A DNA stretch of 64,000 nt from Caloramator sp. mosi_1 (lineage in GTDB: Bacteria > Bacillota > Clostridia > Clostridiales > Caloramatoraceae): contig NZ_CP117677.1 in NCBI RefSeq assembly GCF_028622835.1, positions 2,280,820 through 2,344,819 of the forward strand. The letters are read 5' to 3'. A program made the position numbers and the translations under genes. This document shows, one piece after another, positions 1 through 10,322 of this stretch. How positions within the stretch are numbered: position 1 is the stretch's first letter; every line of letters begins with the position of its first letter. The notes below the pieces were generated by a model. The model made no database searches. It had not been told where the DNA came from and was given only the letters and a program-made list of their open reading frames with translations.

Positions 1-44
1 ATGGCTTGGTGACCTTAATTTTAGATGTCGCTGCAATAGTATAA
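1..44 (+). CDS. cheA: CheA chemotaxis histidine kinase, C-terminal end only
   Basis: The first 44 bases read in one frame as ...GLVTLILDVAAIV followed by TAA. This matches the usual end of CheA, where the CheW-like regulatory domain finishes with a G-x-V-x-L-I-L-D-V motif. The gene runs off the left edge, so nothing else of it can be judged. Its place 13 bases before cheC, in front of cheY and cheW, supports the call. The fragment is short, so the assignment rests on the motif and on gene order. Confidence 0.7.
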   Translation, partial: GLVTLILDVAAIV

Positions 45-57
45 AGTAGGTGATTCT

Positions 58-653
58 ATGGATTTAAAGCTAACAGATTTTCAAATTGATGCACTTAAGG
101 AAGTTGGAAATATTGGTTCTGGTAATGCTGCAACCGCATTATCACAGTTAATAAATAAAAAGTAGATATGGAAATACCTCAGCTTGACATTTTGGAATTT
201 AACGATATGATAAAAAGAGTAGGTAATGATGATGATGTAGTTGTAGCTGTTCTATTAAAGGTGTTTGGAGATGTTCTTGGAAATATACTATTTATGATTA
301 AAAATGAAGAAGCTGAAAAGTTTACTAATGCACTTATGTTTGGAATGACTGAAATAAATGAGGATATGATATATTCAATATTTCAAGAAGTTGGAAATAT
401 ATTAGGTAATTCATATTTAAATGCTATTGCACAGTTAGCAAATATGTCTGTACTGACATCTGTACCTTCAGTTGCTGTGGATATGCTGGCAGCAATTATG
501 ACAACAACTTTTATGGATGCCGAACAATATAGCGAAAATATTTTAGCTATAGACACAAAATTTATAGTAGATAACAATGAAATTGCAGGTAACTTTTTCT
601 TTATACCAAAACCTGGTTCATTAGATATTTTATTAAATAAATTAGGCTTATGA
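58..653 (+). CDS. cheC: CheC, CheY-P phosphatase
   Basis: CheC dephosphorylates CheY-P at the flagellar switch and binds the deamidase CheD in Firmicutes. The ATG at 58 follows a GGTGA ribosome site. Both conserved phosphatase helices are visible: EVGNIGSGNAATAL near residue 15 and EVGNILGNSYLNAI near residue 110. The reconstructed protein is about 198 residues, normal for the family. The reading frame breaks once near 160, in an A-run just before GTAGATATGG; adding one A restores it, so I treat the gene as intact. It is followed at 18 bases by cheY. Confidence 0.9.
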
Positions 654-671
654 TAAAGGGAGGAATAAAAA

Positions 672-1030
672 ATGGCAAGAGTATTAATAGTTGACGATGC
701 AGCATTTATGAGAATGATGTTAAAGGACATACTAACAAAAATGGTTATGAAGTTATAGGAGAAGCACCTAATGGTGCAAAGGCAGTTGAGATATATAAAG
801 TTGAAAGACCTGATGTTGTTACAATGGATATAACAATGCCTGAAATGGATGGTATTCAGGCTGTTAAAGAAATAAAATCATTCGATCCAAATGCAAAAAT
901 CATAATGTGCTCAGCAATGGGACAGCAAGCAATGGTTATGGAGGCAATTAAATCAGGTGCAAGAGACTTCATTGTAAAGCCATTCCAACCTGAAAGAGTT
1001 TTAGAAGCATTAAAGAAGGTGCTTGGTTAA
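672..1030 (+). CDS. cheY: CheY chemotaxis response regulator
   Basis: This is a single receiver domain of about 119 residues with no output domain. The N-terminal acidic pair (LIVDDA), the phosphoacceptor Asp in the TMDITMPEMDG motif near residue 53, the switch residue in MCSAMG and the invariant Lys in VKPF are all present. The ATG at 672 follows GGGAGG. One frame break near 740 (ACAAAAATGG) is fixed by adding an A, giving the expected KNGYEV. Phospho-CheY should bind the EIDALL motifs at the starts of FliM and FliY encoded just downstream. Confidence 0.95.
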
Positions 1031-1044
1031 GGAGTTGATTTATA

Positions 1045-1433
1045 ATGCAAGTAGTAATCTTTAATATTGGTAAAGAAAGATTTGCTTTGGAAACAAGACT
1101 TGTTCACGGTATAGAAAAAATGATGAATATAACATCTGTACCAAAGTCACCATATTATTTTTCTGGTTTAGCAAACTTAAGAGGAAATATAATATCTGTA
1201 ATAGATTTAAAAAGTATTTAAATGTAAATTCCGATAGAATACAGGAAAATATAATTATTGTAGAAGTTCAGGAAGAAAAAGTTGGACTTATGGTTGACAG
1301 TGTTCAAGAGGTTGTAGACATTACAGATGATATGCTTGAAAAAATAAATAATGAAAATACTTTTATAAAGGGTGTTATTAATTTTAAAGATTATATTGTA
1401 ACTTTGTTAGATGGTGAAAATTTAATAAAGTAA
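1045..1433 (+). CDS. cheW: CheW coupling protein
   Basis: CheW links chemoreceptors to CheA. The protein of about 129 residues begins MQVVIFNIGKERFALE and carries the conserved GLANLRGNIISVIDL segment near residue 50 and the GLMVDSVQEVVDI segment near residue 80. The start is preceded by AAGGAG. The frame is broken once, near 1215, at an A-run inside the expected VIDLKKYL. It lies 14 bases after cheY and 13 before fliM, so the chemotaxis genes feed directly into the switch genes of the same operon. Confidence 0.92.
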
Positions 1434-1446
1434 TAGGAGGGATAAG

Positions 1447-2434
1447 ATGGGAGAAATACTGTCTCAAAGCGAAATTGATGCCCTCCTGTCTGCCTTAAGT
1501 TCAGGCGAATTAAGTCTTGAAGAAAAAGCAGATGAAACTAAACAAAAGGTTAAAAAATATGACTTTAAAAGACCAAATAAATTTTCAAAGGAACACGTTA
1601 AAACATTAGAAATGGTACACGAAAATTTTGCCAGAATTGCTTCTAACTACCTTACAGCAAATTTAAGAACATCAGTACAAATTAAAGTTATATCTGCAGA
1701 ACAAATAACCTATGAAGAATTTATTCATTCAATATCAAACCCTACAATACTTATATCCTATTTCTTAGAACCCTTTAATGGATTGTTTCTATTTGAAACC
1801 AGTCCTCAATTTGTTTTCCAAACTATTGATATAATGTTTGGAGGAGAAGGTAAGGAAATTATAAAGGTTAGAGAATTTACAGAAATAGAAAAAAATATTA
1901 TTAGGAAAATTAACTATAAGATGCTTGAAGGATTAAAACTTGCTTGGGAAGATATTATAGATGTCGAGCCCAAGATTGATTCTTTAGAAACTAACCCTGT
2001 ATTAAATCAATTTTTAGCACCCAACGAACCTGTTGAATTAATAACGATGCAAGTTCAAATAAATAATAATCAAAGTTTTATAAATATGTGTATACCATAT
2101 ATTTCTATAGAAAAATTTATTGATAAATTAGTCATACAGTATAAAACCAATATAAAAAAGAATCAAATATTGAAACAACAAAAAACTTGAGAAAAATATT
2201 ATGGGTGTTGAAGTTGATTCACACGTTGAATTAGGTAAGTCAATAATATCTGTACAAGACTTTTTAAATTTAACAGTGGGTGACTGTATTAAGCTGGATA
2301 CCAAGATTAATGGTACATTAAATTTTTATATAGAAAACAATCTACATTATAAAGTATACCCTGGTGTTGTTGGTAAAAAAATGGGTGTACAAATAGCAGA
2401 AATTATAGATAAGGATGTGGAAGAATATGAATGA
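1447..2434 (+). CDS. fliM: FliM flagellar motor switch protein
   Basis: FliM builds the C-ring and binds CheY-P. The N-terminal CheY-binding motif LSQSEIDALLSAL is at residues 5-17, and the middle CheC-like domain follows. The C-terminal SpoA/FliN-like domain reads from about 2201 (VEVDSHVELGKSIISVQDFL). These two parts are in different frames. The shift lies between about 2150 and 2180, in a stretch with A6 runs, and rejoining them gives about 329 residues, the normal FliM length. The stop overlaps the start of fliY. Confidence 0.92.
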
Positions 2435-3523
2435 TGGACTACTTTCGCAAGAGGAAATAGACGCTCTTTTGAATGGTGGTTTTTCACCAAAAGAAACACT
2501 TACAGAAACCGATAAAGATTTACTTGGTGAGATAGGTAATATATCTATGGGCTCTGCTTCAACTGCCCTATCAACTATTATAAACAGAATGGTTAATATT
2601 ACTACACCAAGAGTTAGTTTAACAACATTACGTGAAATGAAAAAGGAATTTGATGTTCCTATCATATCTGTTGAAGTAGAATATATTGAAGGATTAATAG
2701 GAGCAAATCTCTTACTTATAAAGATTACTGATGCAATTGTTATAGCTGATTTAATGATGGGTGGTGATGGTACAAGACAAGCGGATACACTTTCAGAAAT
2801 TGAAATAAGTGCTGTATCAGAAGCTATGAATCAAATGATTGGTTCATCAGCTACTTCTCTTTCACAAATGTTAAATATGCCAATTAACATTTCGCCACCT
2901 ACTGCATCAGTGTGGGATGAAAAAATAATAAATTATCAGACAAAATTTTAGAAGATGATGAGATAGTAAAAATTTCTTTTAGACTTACAATTGATGCTTT
3001 AGTTGATAGTGAGATAATGTTACTTCTGCCTATACAAACTGCAAAAATGATTATAAATAAATTAACTGGTAATGGAGAGGAAGTATCAAAAGAACCAGAA
3101 CAAACTTTTGATAATAATCAAATTATTGAAGACTATTTTATTGATACAAATGAAAGTATTCATCAAGTAAATTATACACCTCAAGAGATTAATAAACCAC
3201 AATACAATGTTCAAAAGGCAGAATTTGCACCTCTTACACCTATAGCAACTAATGAAGTTAAAAACATAGATTTAATACTTGATGTACCACTTGAGAATAT
3301 CCGTAGTTTTAGGTAGAACTAAAAAAACAATTAAAGATATCTTAGAATTATCTGTCGGTTCACTTGTTGAATTAGATAAATTAACAGAGGAACCTGTTGA
3401 AATACTTGTTAATGGTAAAAAAGTAGCTTTAGGGAAGTTGTAGTAATTGACGAAAATTTTGGTGTTAGAATAACAAGTATAGTTAGCAATGCTGAAAGAG
3501 TAAAAAGTCTGCAGGGAAAATAA
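2427..3523 (+). CDS. fliY: FliY, switch protein and CheY-P phosphatase (FliN-type)
   Basis: FliY replaces FliN in Firmicutes and adds CheC-like phosphatase activity. It starts with the CheY-binding motif LLSQEEIDALLNGG, has a CheC helix LLGEIGNISMGSASTAL near residue 33, a variable linker, and a C-terminal SpoA domain (VVLGRTKKTIKDILELSVGS). I place the start at ATG 2427 because GGAAG lies just upstream; an in-frame ATG at 2415 is possible. Three homopolymer shifts (near 2940, 3312 and 3435) split the gene. Rejoined length is about 366 residues. The 3' end forms the left arm of a terminator hairpin. Confidence 0.9.
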
Positions 3524-3543
3524 ATCTGCAGACTTTTTACTCT
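3497..3543. terminator. Hairpin at the end of fliY
   Basis: An 18-base perfect inverted repeat (3497-3514 with 3526-3543, 11-base loop) overlaps the last codons of fliY. There is no long T-run after the stem, but the arm contains ACTTTTTACT. It probably acts as a partial terminator or mRNA 3' end between the che/switch genes and the separately promoted flgM genes. Confidence 0.7.
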
Positions 3544-3569
3544 AAAGTTTTATAAATTTAATACGATAA
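3543..3569 (+). promoter_or_regulatory. Sigma-28 promoter for flgM operon
   Basis: The sequence TAAAGTTT at 3543, an 11-base spacer, and TACGATAA at 3562 match the flagellar sigma-28 consensus TAAAGTTT-N11-GCCGATAA at 14 of 16 positions. It is 20 bases before the flgM start. Placement in front of the anti-sigma factor gene fits class III control. The cognate sigma gene is at 49407-50137. Confidence 0.88.
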
Positions 3570-3588
3570 TCCTAATGAGGTGGTATAA

Positions 3589-3870
3589 ATGAAAATTAAC
3601 TTTTCAACTAACAATGTTATTAATATATATAAGAAGAATACAGTAAATAGCGAGGGAAATAAGAAAAAGTTAAATAAATCAGATTCGATTGAAATTTCTG
3701 ATGTTAGCAAAGAGATTTCAAAATATTTTAATATGGCTAAGGAATATGATATCATTAACGAAAAAATAGATAAAATAAAAGCTCAAATAAAAAATAATAA
3801 ATATGAAATCGATACTGAAAAAATAGCAAAATCAATACTCTCAGAATTAAAGGGAAGTGAACAAAAATGA
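3589..3870 (+). CDS. flgM: FlgM anti-sigma-28 factor
   Basis: FlgM holds sigma-28 inactive until it is exported through the finished hook. The protein is 93 residues, and the sigma-binding C-terminal part (SDVSKEISKYFNMAKEYD, then KIDKIKAQIKNN and DTEKIAKSIL) is clear. ATG 3589 follows GAGGTGG. It is the first gene behind a sigma-28 promoter, giving negative feedback. The stop overlaps flgN by four bases (ATGA), so the two are translationally coupled. The frame is unbroken. Confidence 0.93.
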   Translation: MKINFSTNNVINIYKKNTVNSEGNKKKLNKSDSIEISDVSKEISKYFNMAKEYDIINEKIDKIKAQIKNNKYEIDTEKIAKSILSELKGSEQK

Positions 3871-4292
3871 TAAAGGAAATCTTAATTTCTGAATTAAATA
3901 TATTAAAACAATTTGAAGCTTTATTAGAAGATGAAAGAAAAGTATTACTTAACAATGAATCTTCAAAATTGCTTTATATAATAGAAGAAAAGAAAAATTT
4001 AGCTTTAGAATTATCAAAGTTAGAAAGAAAAAGAAAGGATATATATGGTAATAAAACTGCAAATGACCTTATTAATGAAGGGTTAGTTGATGAGGAGTTT
4101 ATTGATGAATTTACAAGATTAACTGAAATTATAAAAGAAAAAAATGAATTAAATGCATTGTTAACAAAACAATCTTTATCCTACATTAAAATGTATACAA
4201 ACCTTTTAAGCAAAGATAATAAAATTGTAACTTATAAAGGTACGGGAAAGGTAGATGAATCTGTACAAAGTATATTCAACACAACTATTTAG
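3867..4292 (+). CDS. flgN: FlgN-type export chaperone for FlgK/FlgL
   Basis: FlgN escorts the hook-filament junction proteins to the export gate. This 141-residue protein is rich in Lys, Glu and Leu and looks helical throughout, as the family does. Sequence conservation in FlgN is low, so the call rests on size, helical pattern and position between flgM and flgK, the standard order. It is uninterrupted and ends 11 bases before flgK, whose AGGAGG ribosome site overlaps its stop. Confidence 0.82.
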   Translation: MIKEILISELNILKQFEALLEDERKVLLNNESSKLLYIIEEKKNLALELSKLERKRKDIYGNKTANDLINEGLVDEEFIDEFTRLTEIIKEKNELNALLTKQSLSYIKMYTNLLSKDNKIVTYKGTGKVDESVQSIFNTTI

Positions 4293-4303
4293 GAGGATCA
4301 TTT

Positions 4304-6080
4304 ATGAGCGGACTTTTTAATACATTTAACGTTTCAAAGAGGGAATGCAAGCTCAACAAACAGCATTACACGTTGTTTCACACAACATAGCCAATGCTAA
4401 TACAGAAGGTTATTCTGTTCAAAGAGCAAACCTTAAAACAACGACACCCTTTGGTATGCCATCTTTGACAACATCAGCAGAACCAGGGCAAATAGGTACA
4501 GGAGTTAAAGTTGATAGCATAACAAGATCAAGGGATGAATTTTTAGATTTTTATATCAGAAAAGAAACAAGTACATTAGAAAATTACAAAGCAAGAGAAC
4601 AATTTTTATCACAGATAGAAACGGTTTTTACAGAACCATCTGATACAGGTATAGGTACACTTTTAACTCGTTTTTGGGATGCTTGGCAGGGGTTAGCTAC
4701 TAACCCTGAAAGCTCAACTTCAAGAGAACTCGTAAGAAGTAATGCCTTAGCACTTTGTGAAGGTATAAGGCATAATTATACACAACTTGAAGATATAGAA
4801 GCAAGTATATCTGATTTAATTCAAAATCAAGTTTTTGAAGTTTCAAGTATTTTAAAGCAAATTGCTGATTTAAATGAACAAATTAAAGCTGTAACAATAG
4901 GTGGAAAAAATCCAAATGATTTAATGGATAGAAGGGACTTATTACTTGACCAACTTTCACAAAGATTTTCAATTAAAACAAAGCCTACAGATTTTAATGG
5001 AATAGAACTTTATGGATATGAAGACTATGTAGACGAAAATGGAATAACAAAAACAAGGGAAGTTAAACTAATAACAGATACTAAAGTTGAACAAATCATG
5101 TATTTTATAAGTGATGCTGTTATTACTGATTCTAATGGTAATTCAATTAATAAAAAGATTTCCTAAAACTATAAACTTACCTGTTACAGTGAAATTTAAA
5201 GGTTTTATAAATGGAGACTTTAATAATCAATTTGAATCTCAAGAAATAGAAATAAATCAAGAAAACATACAAAAATATTTTCAAGTAGATAAGGATAATC
5301 CAAATAAAATTTTAAATATTATGCCACATATTTTTTATGGACAAGGAGAAAATAAAAATCCTAATGTAGATTTAGAGGGTCAAAGTGGTATAAAGCCTGT
5401 AAAGTTTGCTAACGGAAGTTTTAAAGGATTAGAGGCACTCTCAGATGAAATTAATAAATATAAAAATCAGCTAAATAAATTGGCAAAGGGAATTGCAATT
5501 GCAGTTAACACAATCCATAATGATGGTACTAATGAAAAAGGTGAAGCTTTTGGCAACTTTTGATGCAATAGCAGAGACAAGCGATGTTGCTGCAAAGGAC
5601 TTAAAATTAGTAGATGATATAAAAAATGGTAAATTAGATAAGATAAATGCTGGTAAAACAGGCTCATATTCAGGAAATGGAGAAAGGGCCCTTCTTGTAG
5701 GTCAACTTAGAAATACAAGATTTAATATAGCTGAACTAAAAAGTAGAGACGATTTTAAAAGCAAAGATAAGGGTGTTAATTTAGATTTAGTTAATTTAAA
5801 AATGACAAGCAACGCATCAGGTTCGACAATAGAAGGATATTATAAGGGTACTATATCTGAACTTGGTGTTTCAAACCAAGAGGCAAAGAGAATGGTTAAG
5901 AACCAAGAAAACTTAGTAGATCAACTTGTAATAAGAAGAGAATCGGTATCTGGCGTTTCCATAGATGAAGAAATGACTAATATGCTTCAATTTCAAAGGG
6001 CGTATGAAGCAAATGCAAAAATGATTAGTGTAATAGATCAACTTCTTGACGTTGTTGTCAATGGACTTTTAAGAAGGTAG
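4304..6080 (+). CDS. flgK: FlgK, hook-filament junction protein 1
   Basis: The N-terminal rod/hook motif (LHVVSHNIANANTEGYSVQRA) and the C-terminal coiled coil (DEEMTNMLQFQRAYEANAKM) are diagnostic of FlgK. The start ATG 4304 follows AGGAGG. Frame breaks lie near 4341 (a G-run), near 5165 (T-run) and near 5560 (T-run). Rejoined length is about 591 residues, normal for the family. It is exported with FlgN and caps the hook before FlgL. Confidence 0.92.
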
Positions 6081-6088
6081 GTGATTAG

Positions 6089-6982
6089 ATGCGTATTACT
6101 AATAAAGTACTTTCTAAGAATTTTTGAATAATGTAAGGGTAAACTTAGAAGAGATGCAGAAGCTTCAAAATCAATTGTCATCAGGACATACTGTACAAAA
6201 ACCATCAGATGACCCCTTTAAAGTTGCTAGAACAATGGAACTTAAAGCATCAATTGAAGCAAATGAAAGATACAAAAAGAATATAGAAGAAGGAATTGGA
6301 TGGCTTGATACTGTGGATGTTGCATTAGGTCAAATAGGAGATGCACTTCAAACAGTACGTGAAAAGGTTATTCAAAGTGGTAATGGTGGATATACTGAGA
6401 CAGAAATGCACGCCTTAAAAAACATATAGAACAATTAAAGGATCAAATAATGCAGATAGGGAATACTTCCTATGATGGAAGATATATATTTGGTGGAGAT
6501 AAAACAACAGAACCTCCATTTAAAAAGGATTCAGATGGAAATATTATATATAACGGTTCTAATAACGGATTAAAAAGGAAATGTCCTTTGGAGTAGATAT
6601 GGATGTAGCAGTAAAGGGATGTGACTTTAATGCAACTCAATCTTCAACTTCTGAAGTTGGTCTTTTTAAGGTACTAACAGATATAATAAATAAATTAGAT
6701 AAAAGTCAAAGTGCATCAGATGAACTTGGAAATTTAGATAAAGAAATGGATAATATTTTGAAAATAAGAGCTGAAGTTGGTGCAAAACAAAAGAGACTTG
6801 AGGATATGATGCAGAAAAATGATATGGAAACCTTTAATATGACTCAGCTTTTAGCTAAAACTTACGATATAGATATAGCACAAAAGGTTATGGAATATAA
6901 AGTAATGGAGAGTGTTTATCAGGCATCACTACAAACTGGTGCTAAAATATTACAACCAAGCTTATTAGACTTTTTAAGGTAG
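6089..6982 (+). CDS. flgL: FlgL, hook-filament junction protein 2
   Basis: The start MRITNKVLSKNF, the helix MQKLQNQLSSGHTVQKPSDD and the C-terminal helix MTQLLAKTYDIDIAQKVMEY are typical of FlgL and related to flagellin D0/D1 ends. The start at 6089 follows GTAGGTG. Three homopolymer breaks (near 6125, 6420 and 6570) divide the gene. Rejoined length is about 298 residues. FlgL joins FlgK to the filament. No flagellin gene is present in the window, so the filament gene lies elsewhere. Confidence 0.9.
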
Positions 6983-6991
6983 GAGATAGTT

Positions 6992-7411
6992 ATGGAGATA
7001 TCAACTAAATTCTTTGGAGATATTAATATACAGGAAGACAGCATTATTAATTTTAAAGATGGTATACCAGGCCTTGATGAATATAAAAGATACGTAATAA
7101 TAGATATTGAAGATTCAAATATAAAATGTTTACAAAGTGTTGAAGAAAAAGATATAGCACTTTTAATCATTACACCTTGGGATTACTTTAAGGATTATGA
7201 AATAGAGTTATCAGACACAGAATTAATGGAATTAGATATTAATGACTATAAAGATGTTATGGTATACAATGTAATAACAGTTAGAGAAAATAAAATTACA
7301 GCTAATCTTTTGGCACCTATTGTAGTAAATATAAAAAATAATCAAGCTAAACAGGTAATATTAAATGAAAAGAAATATAGTATAAGGCAGGAGATATCAT
7401 GCTCATATTAA
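6992..7411 (+). CDS. fliW: FliW flagellar assembly factor, CsrA antagonist
   Basis: FliW binds flagellin and CsrA in turn; free FliW removes CsrA from flagellin mRNA, so translation follows export. The 139-residue frame is unbroken, and its FKDGIPGLDEYKRYVIIDI segment near residue 14 is the family's hallmark. ATG 6992 follows AGGAG. It overlaps csrA by 13 bases, so the two partners are made from one message in coupled fashion. Confidence 0.93.
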   Translation: MEISTKFFGDINIQEDSIINFKDGIPGLDEYKRYVIIDIEDSNIKCLQSVEEKDIALLIITPWDYFKDYEIELSDTELMELDINDYKDVMVYNVITVRENKITANLLAPIVVNIKNNQAKQVILNEKKYSIRQEISCSY

Positions 7412-7618
7412 CCAGAAAACAAGGAGAAAAAATAAAAATAGGGAAGATATTGAAATTACAATTTTAGAAATTTCTCAAGGTAGTGTAAAGGTAGGAATTG
7501 AAGCACCTAAAAAATAAAAGTAATTAGATCAGAGTTAATAGATGAATTAAAGGAACAGAACAAGATTTCAATAGAAAATATAGAAGGATTCTTAAATAAA
7601 ATCAAAAGGGAGGGGTAA
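7399..7618 (+). CDS. csrA: CsrA carbon storage/flagellin translation regulator
   Basis: CsrA is a small RNA-binding dimer that blocks flagellin translation. The start MLILTRKQGEKIKIG is unmistakable, followed by EDIEITILEISQGSVKVGIEAPK after correcting a G-run near 7442, and by KIKVIRSELI after correcting an A-run near 7515. Reconstructed length is 72-73 residues. The start lies inside the end of fliW, with GGCAGGAG upstream. Confidence 0.92.
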
Positions 7619-7620
7619 AT

Positions 7621-9164
7621 ATGCCAAGTACCCTACGTATTACAGGTCTTGCAACAGGTCTTGATGTTGATAATATGGTTAAACAGCTTATGCAGGCAGA
7701 AAGAACAAAGGTAGATAAAATTAAGCAGGACAGACAATTAATACAGTGGAGACAGGATTTATATAGAGAAATAATAGGAGACTTAAATACATTTAAAAAG
7801 ACATACTTTGATGTATTAAGCCCTGAAAAATATATATTATCTCAAAACAGTCTATCACCTTACAGCGTTAATATGTCATCATCTACTGTTGCTTTGAAGA
7901 TAACAGCAACAGCAAGTGCAAGGGCTGGGCAGTATGAGATTAAAAATACAACTTTGGCACAGACTGCTAAAGTTATATCAAGTGAAATAACTGATATAAA
8001 TAATAAGATAAATCAAAATGGTTCTTTTAGCATTGAATATAACGGATTGAGCAATCCAATAACTATAGATTATAATACAGACACCACATATAAAGATATT
8101 ATAGATTCAATTAATACTAAATCAAATGGACAGTTAAAGGCATATTACAGTGAAATTACAAAAAAATAACAATAGAAACAGTAACCACAGGAAGTAGTAC
8201 AAATATAACAATATTAGGTGCAGCAAGTATACTTGGTATTAATGATGGAAGTACAAGTGGTTCAGACGCAAGTTTTGAAATTAAGATACCTGGAGCTTCA
8301 GATTATACTATGGTAACAAAATCCAATAACACCTTTACAATTGATGGTTTGACATTTACTTTAAACGAATCAACAACAGAAAGTATAAAATTTTCAGTAG
8401 GAGTAGATTCTAAACCTGCTATAGATAAGATAAAGGAATTTGTTGAAAAATACAATGAGTTAGTGGATAAAATAAACAAAAAGATTTCAGAAAAAGAGCA
8501 TATTCATATAAGCCTTTAACAGATGAACAAAAAAGGAAATGAAGGAAGATGAAATAAAGAAATGGGAAGAGAAGGCTAAAGAAGGGCTTTTAAAGGGAGA
8601 TAGTACATTGCAAAATTTAGTGTACAATATGAGACAAGCTTTCTTTGAACCTTTAAAGGATGCAGGAATATCTCTTCAAGAGATAGGTCTTTCAACATCT
8701 AGTGATTATACTCAAAAAGGAAAGATAATCATTGATGAATCTAAATTAAAAAATGCATTGGAAAATAGACCAGATGATGTGTTAAATTTATTAACTAAAA
8801 CATCTTCAATTGCATACGACCCAAATAAAACATATATAGGACGAAGTGATAGAAATAGTGAAATAGGTGTATTCCAAAGGATAAGGGATATTTTAGAAGA
8901 CAATATAAGAACAACTAGAAATTCTTCAGGTAAAAAGGAGCACTACTTGAAAAAGCAGGTTTAAAGGGAGACTTTAGTGAATTTAATAATATGTTATATA
9001 AAGAGCTACAACAAAAAGACCGACTCATAGATGATTTAAATAAAAAATTGTTTGATAAAGAAAACAAATATTATCAACAATTTGCTAAATTAGAAAAAGC
9101 AATGCAAAAATATAATGACCAAGCAACCTGGCTATCTTCTCAATTAGGAGCGATGTTTAAATGA
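7621..9164 (+). CDS. fliD: FliD filament cap protein
   Basis: FliD caps the filament and folds flagellin as it emerges. The N-terminus (LRITGLATGLDVDNMVKQLMQAE) is the conserved FliD coiled-coil end, and the C-terminal coiled coil ends in ATWLSSQLGAMFK. The start at 7621 follows AGGGAGGGG. Frame breaks fall near 8167, 8505-8540 and 8935. Rejoined length is about 515 residues, within the family range. It overlaps the next gene, fliT, by four bases. Confidence 0.9.
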
Positions 9165-9498
9165 TAAATATGTATGACCTATTTGTCGAATACAAAGATA
9201 TAACAGAAAATATCATAAAATCTATAGAAAACGAAGATTTTGATTTACTTAATAAACTATTAGAAAACAGAGACATCATAATTAAAAAATAGATAAAATT
9301 GATGATAAGAGCAATTTAACAGAAATAGTTCAACAATTAAATATAATGGAATTAGAAAATAGTATAAAGGAGCTTTTAAATCAAAAACAAGAAAAAATAA
9401 AAAATAATTTAAGACAAGTAAAGGAACAAAGAAAAATAAATGCAAAGTATACTAATACAGAACCAGTAGATTCAATATTTGTCTATAAAAAACTTTAA
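9161..9498 (+). CDS. fliT: FliT-like flagellar chaperone
   Basis: This gene encodes about 112 helical, charged residues with one homopolymer break near 9290. FliT proteins are poorly conserved chaperones for FliD. The call rests on size, helical character and position directly after fliD with an ATGA overlap. I cannot point to a diagnostic motif. A terminator follows at once, so this is the last gene of the flgM transcript. Confidence 0.62.
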
Positions 9499-9501
9499 TA
9501 T

Positions 9502-9528
9502 ATGGAGGACTATCCTCCATTTTTATTT
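9502..9528 (+). terminator. Rho-independent terminator after fliT
   Basis: The 8-base stem ATGGAGGA / TCCTCCAT with a 3-base loop is followed by TTTTATTT. It closes the flgM-fliT transcript four bases after the fliT stop codon. Confidence 0.88.
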
Positions 9529-9557
9529 AAAATATAACATTTTGTCTATTTAATCTA

Positions 9558-9584
9558 TAAAGTTACAAATAATTATTACGATAT
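9558..9584 (+). promoter_or_regulatory. Sigma-28 promoter for flaG-fliS
   Basis: TAAAGTTA at 9558, an 11-base spacer and TACGATAT at 9577 repeat the architecture of the promoter at 3543. It sits between a terminator and flaG, 36 bases before the start codon. This puts flaG and fliS under the same late-gene sigma factor as flgM. Confidence 0.88.
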
Positions 9585-9620
9585 TTATATTAGATTAAGT
9601 AAACAAAGGATGGGGATTTT

Positions 9621-9957
9621 ATGGATAGTGTCAAGCTCATTAACAATATTAATGAACAAGTAAAAATAAATCAAACATTAGATAAAAGAAATTCTTTATC
9701 TCCTATTGAAAATAAAAATTTGGATAAACAACAAATTAATATAAAAGAGATTGAAAAGGCTGTAGACAAAGCAAATAAAGTATTTAATGAAAGCACACAC
9801 TTAAAATTTGAAATACATGATAAAACAAAAGATGTAATGATCAAAATTGTAAATGATGAAACAGGAGAAGTAATAAAAGAAATACCACCAAAAAATAATT
9901 GATATGGTCGCTAAGATGTGTGAAATTGCAGGCATTATTGTTGATGAAAAACGTTAG
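9621..9957 (+). CDS. flaG: FlaG family protein
   Basis: FlaG proteins influence filament length. The C-terminal half carries the family signature: LKFEIHDKTKDVMIKIVND, then TGEVIKEIPPKKIIDM. The frame breaks near 9895 in an A-run; the corrected tail DMVAKMCEIAGIIVDEK is typical of FlaG. Reconstructed length is about 112 residues. ATG 9621 follows AAGGATGGGG. It is the first gene after the second sigma-28 promoter. Confidence 0.88.
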
Positions 9958-9968
9958 GGGTGACCCTT

Positions 9969-10318
9969 ATGCCTATAAATCCTGTTACACTTGATAAAAT
10001 AGACCTAAATACTATAAGACAAATAGAAACCAAAATTATTGATCGAATTGTACATCATACTACAGAAGCACAATCAAATAAAAATAATAACAATAATCAA
10101 TTTGACTTAAACAAACAAAATCGAGCTATAGAGGAATTTGCAAAAATTTTATGTAAATATAATCTTAAGGTTGAAGGAAAAGTTGTGAAGGAAAAAGTAA
10201 AATTAAAAATATTAAACAAATATGATAAAATTCTTATAGAAAGTTATGTTGATGATATAGAACTTCTATTGAAATCTATACAGGACTATACAGGTAATTT
10301 AATAGACTTGAGGGGTAG
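9969..10318 (+). CDS. Unrecognised flagellar-operon protein upstream of FliS
   Basis: I do not recognise this protein of about 116 residues. It starts MPINPVTLDKIDLNTIRQIE, has an Asn-rich patch near residue 40 and a mixed charged C-terminal half. ATG 9969 is chosen because AGGGGTG precedes it; an in-frame GTG at 9960 would lack a ribosome site. As sequenced, the frame runs straight through into fliS. One extra G in the AGGGG run at 10311 would create TAG at 10316 and leave an ordinary ribosome site for fliS, so I think it is a separate gene. Sigma-28 control implies a late flagellar role. Confidence 0.55.
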
Positions 10319-10322
10319 TTTT

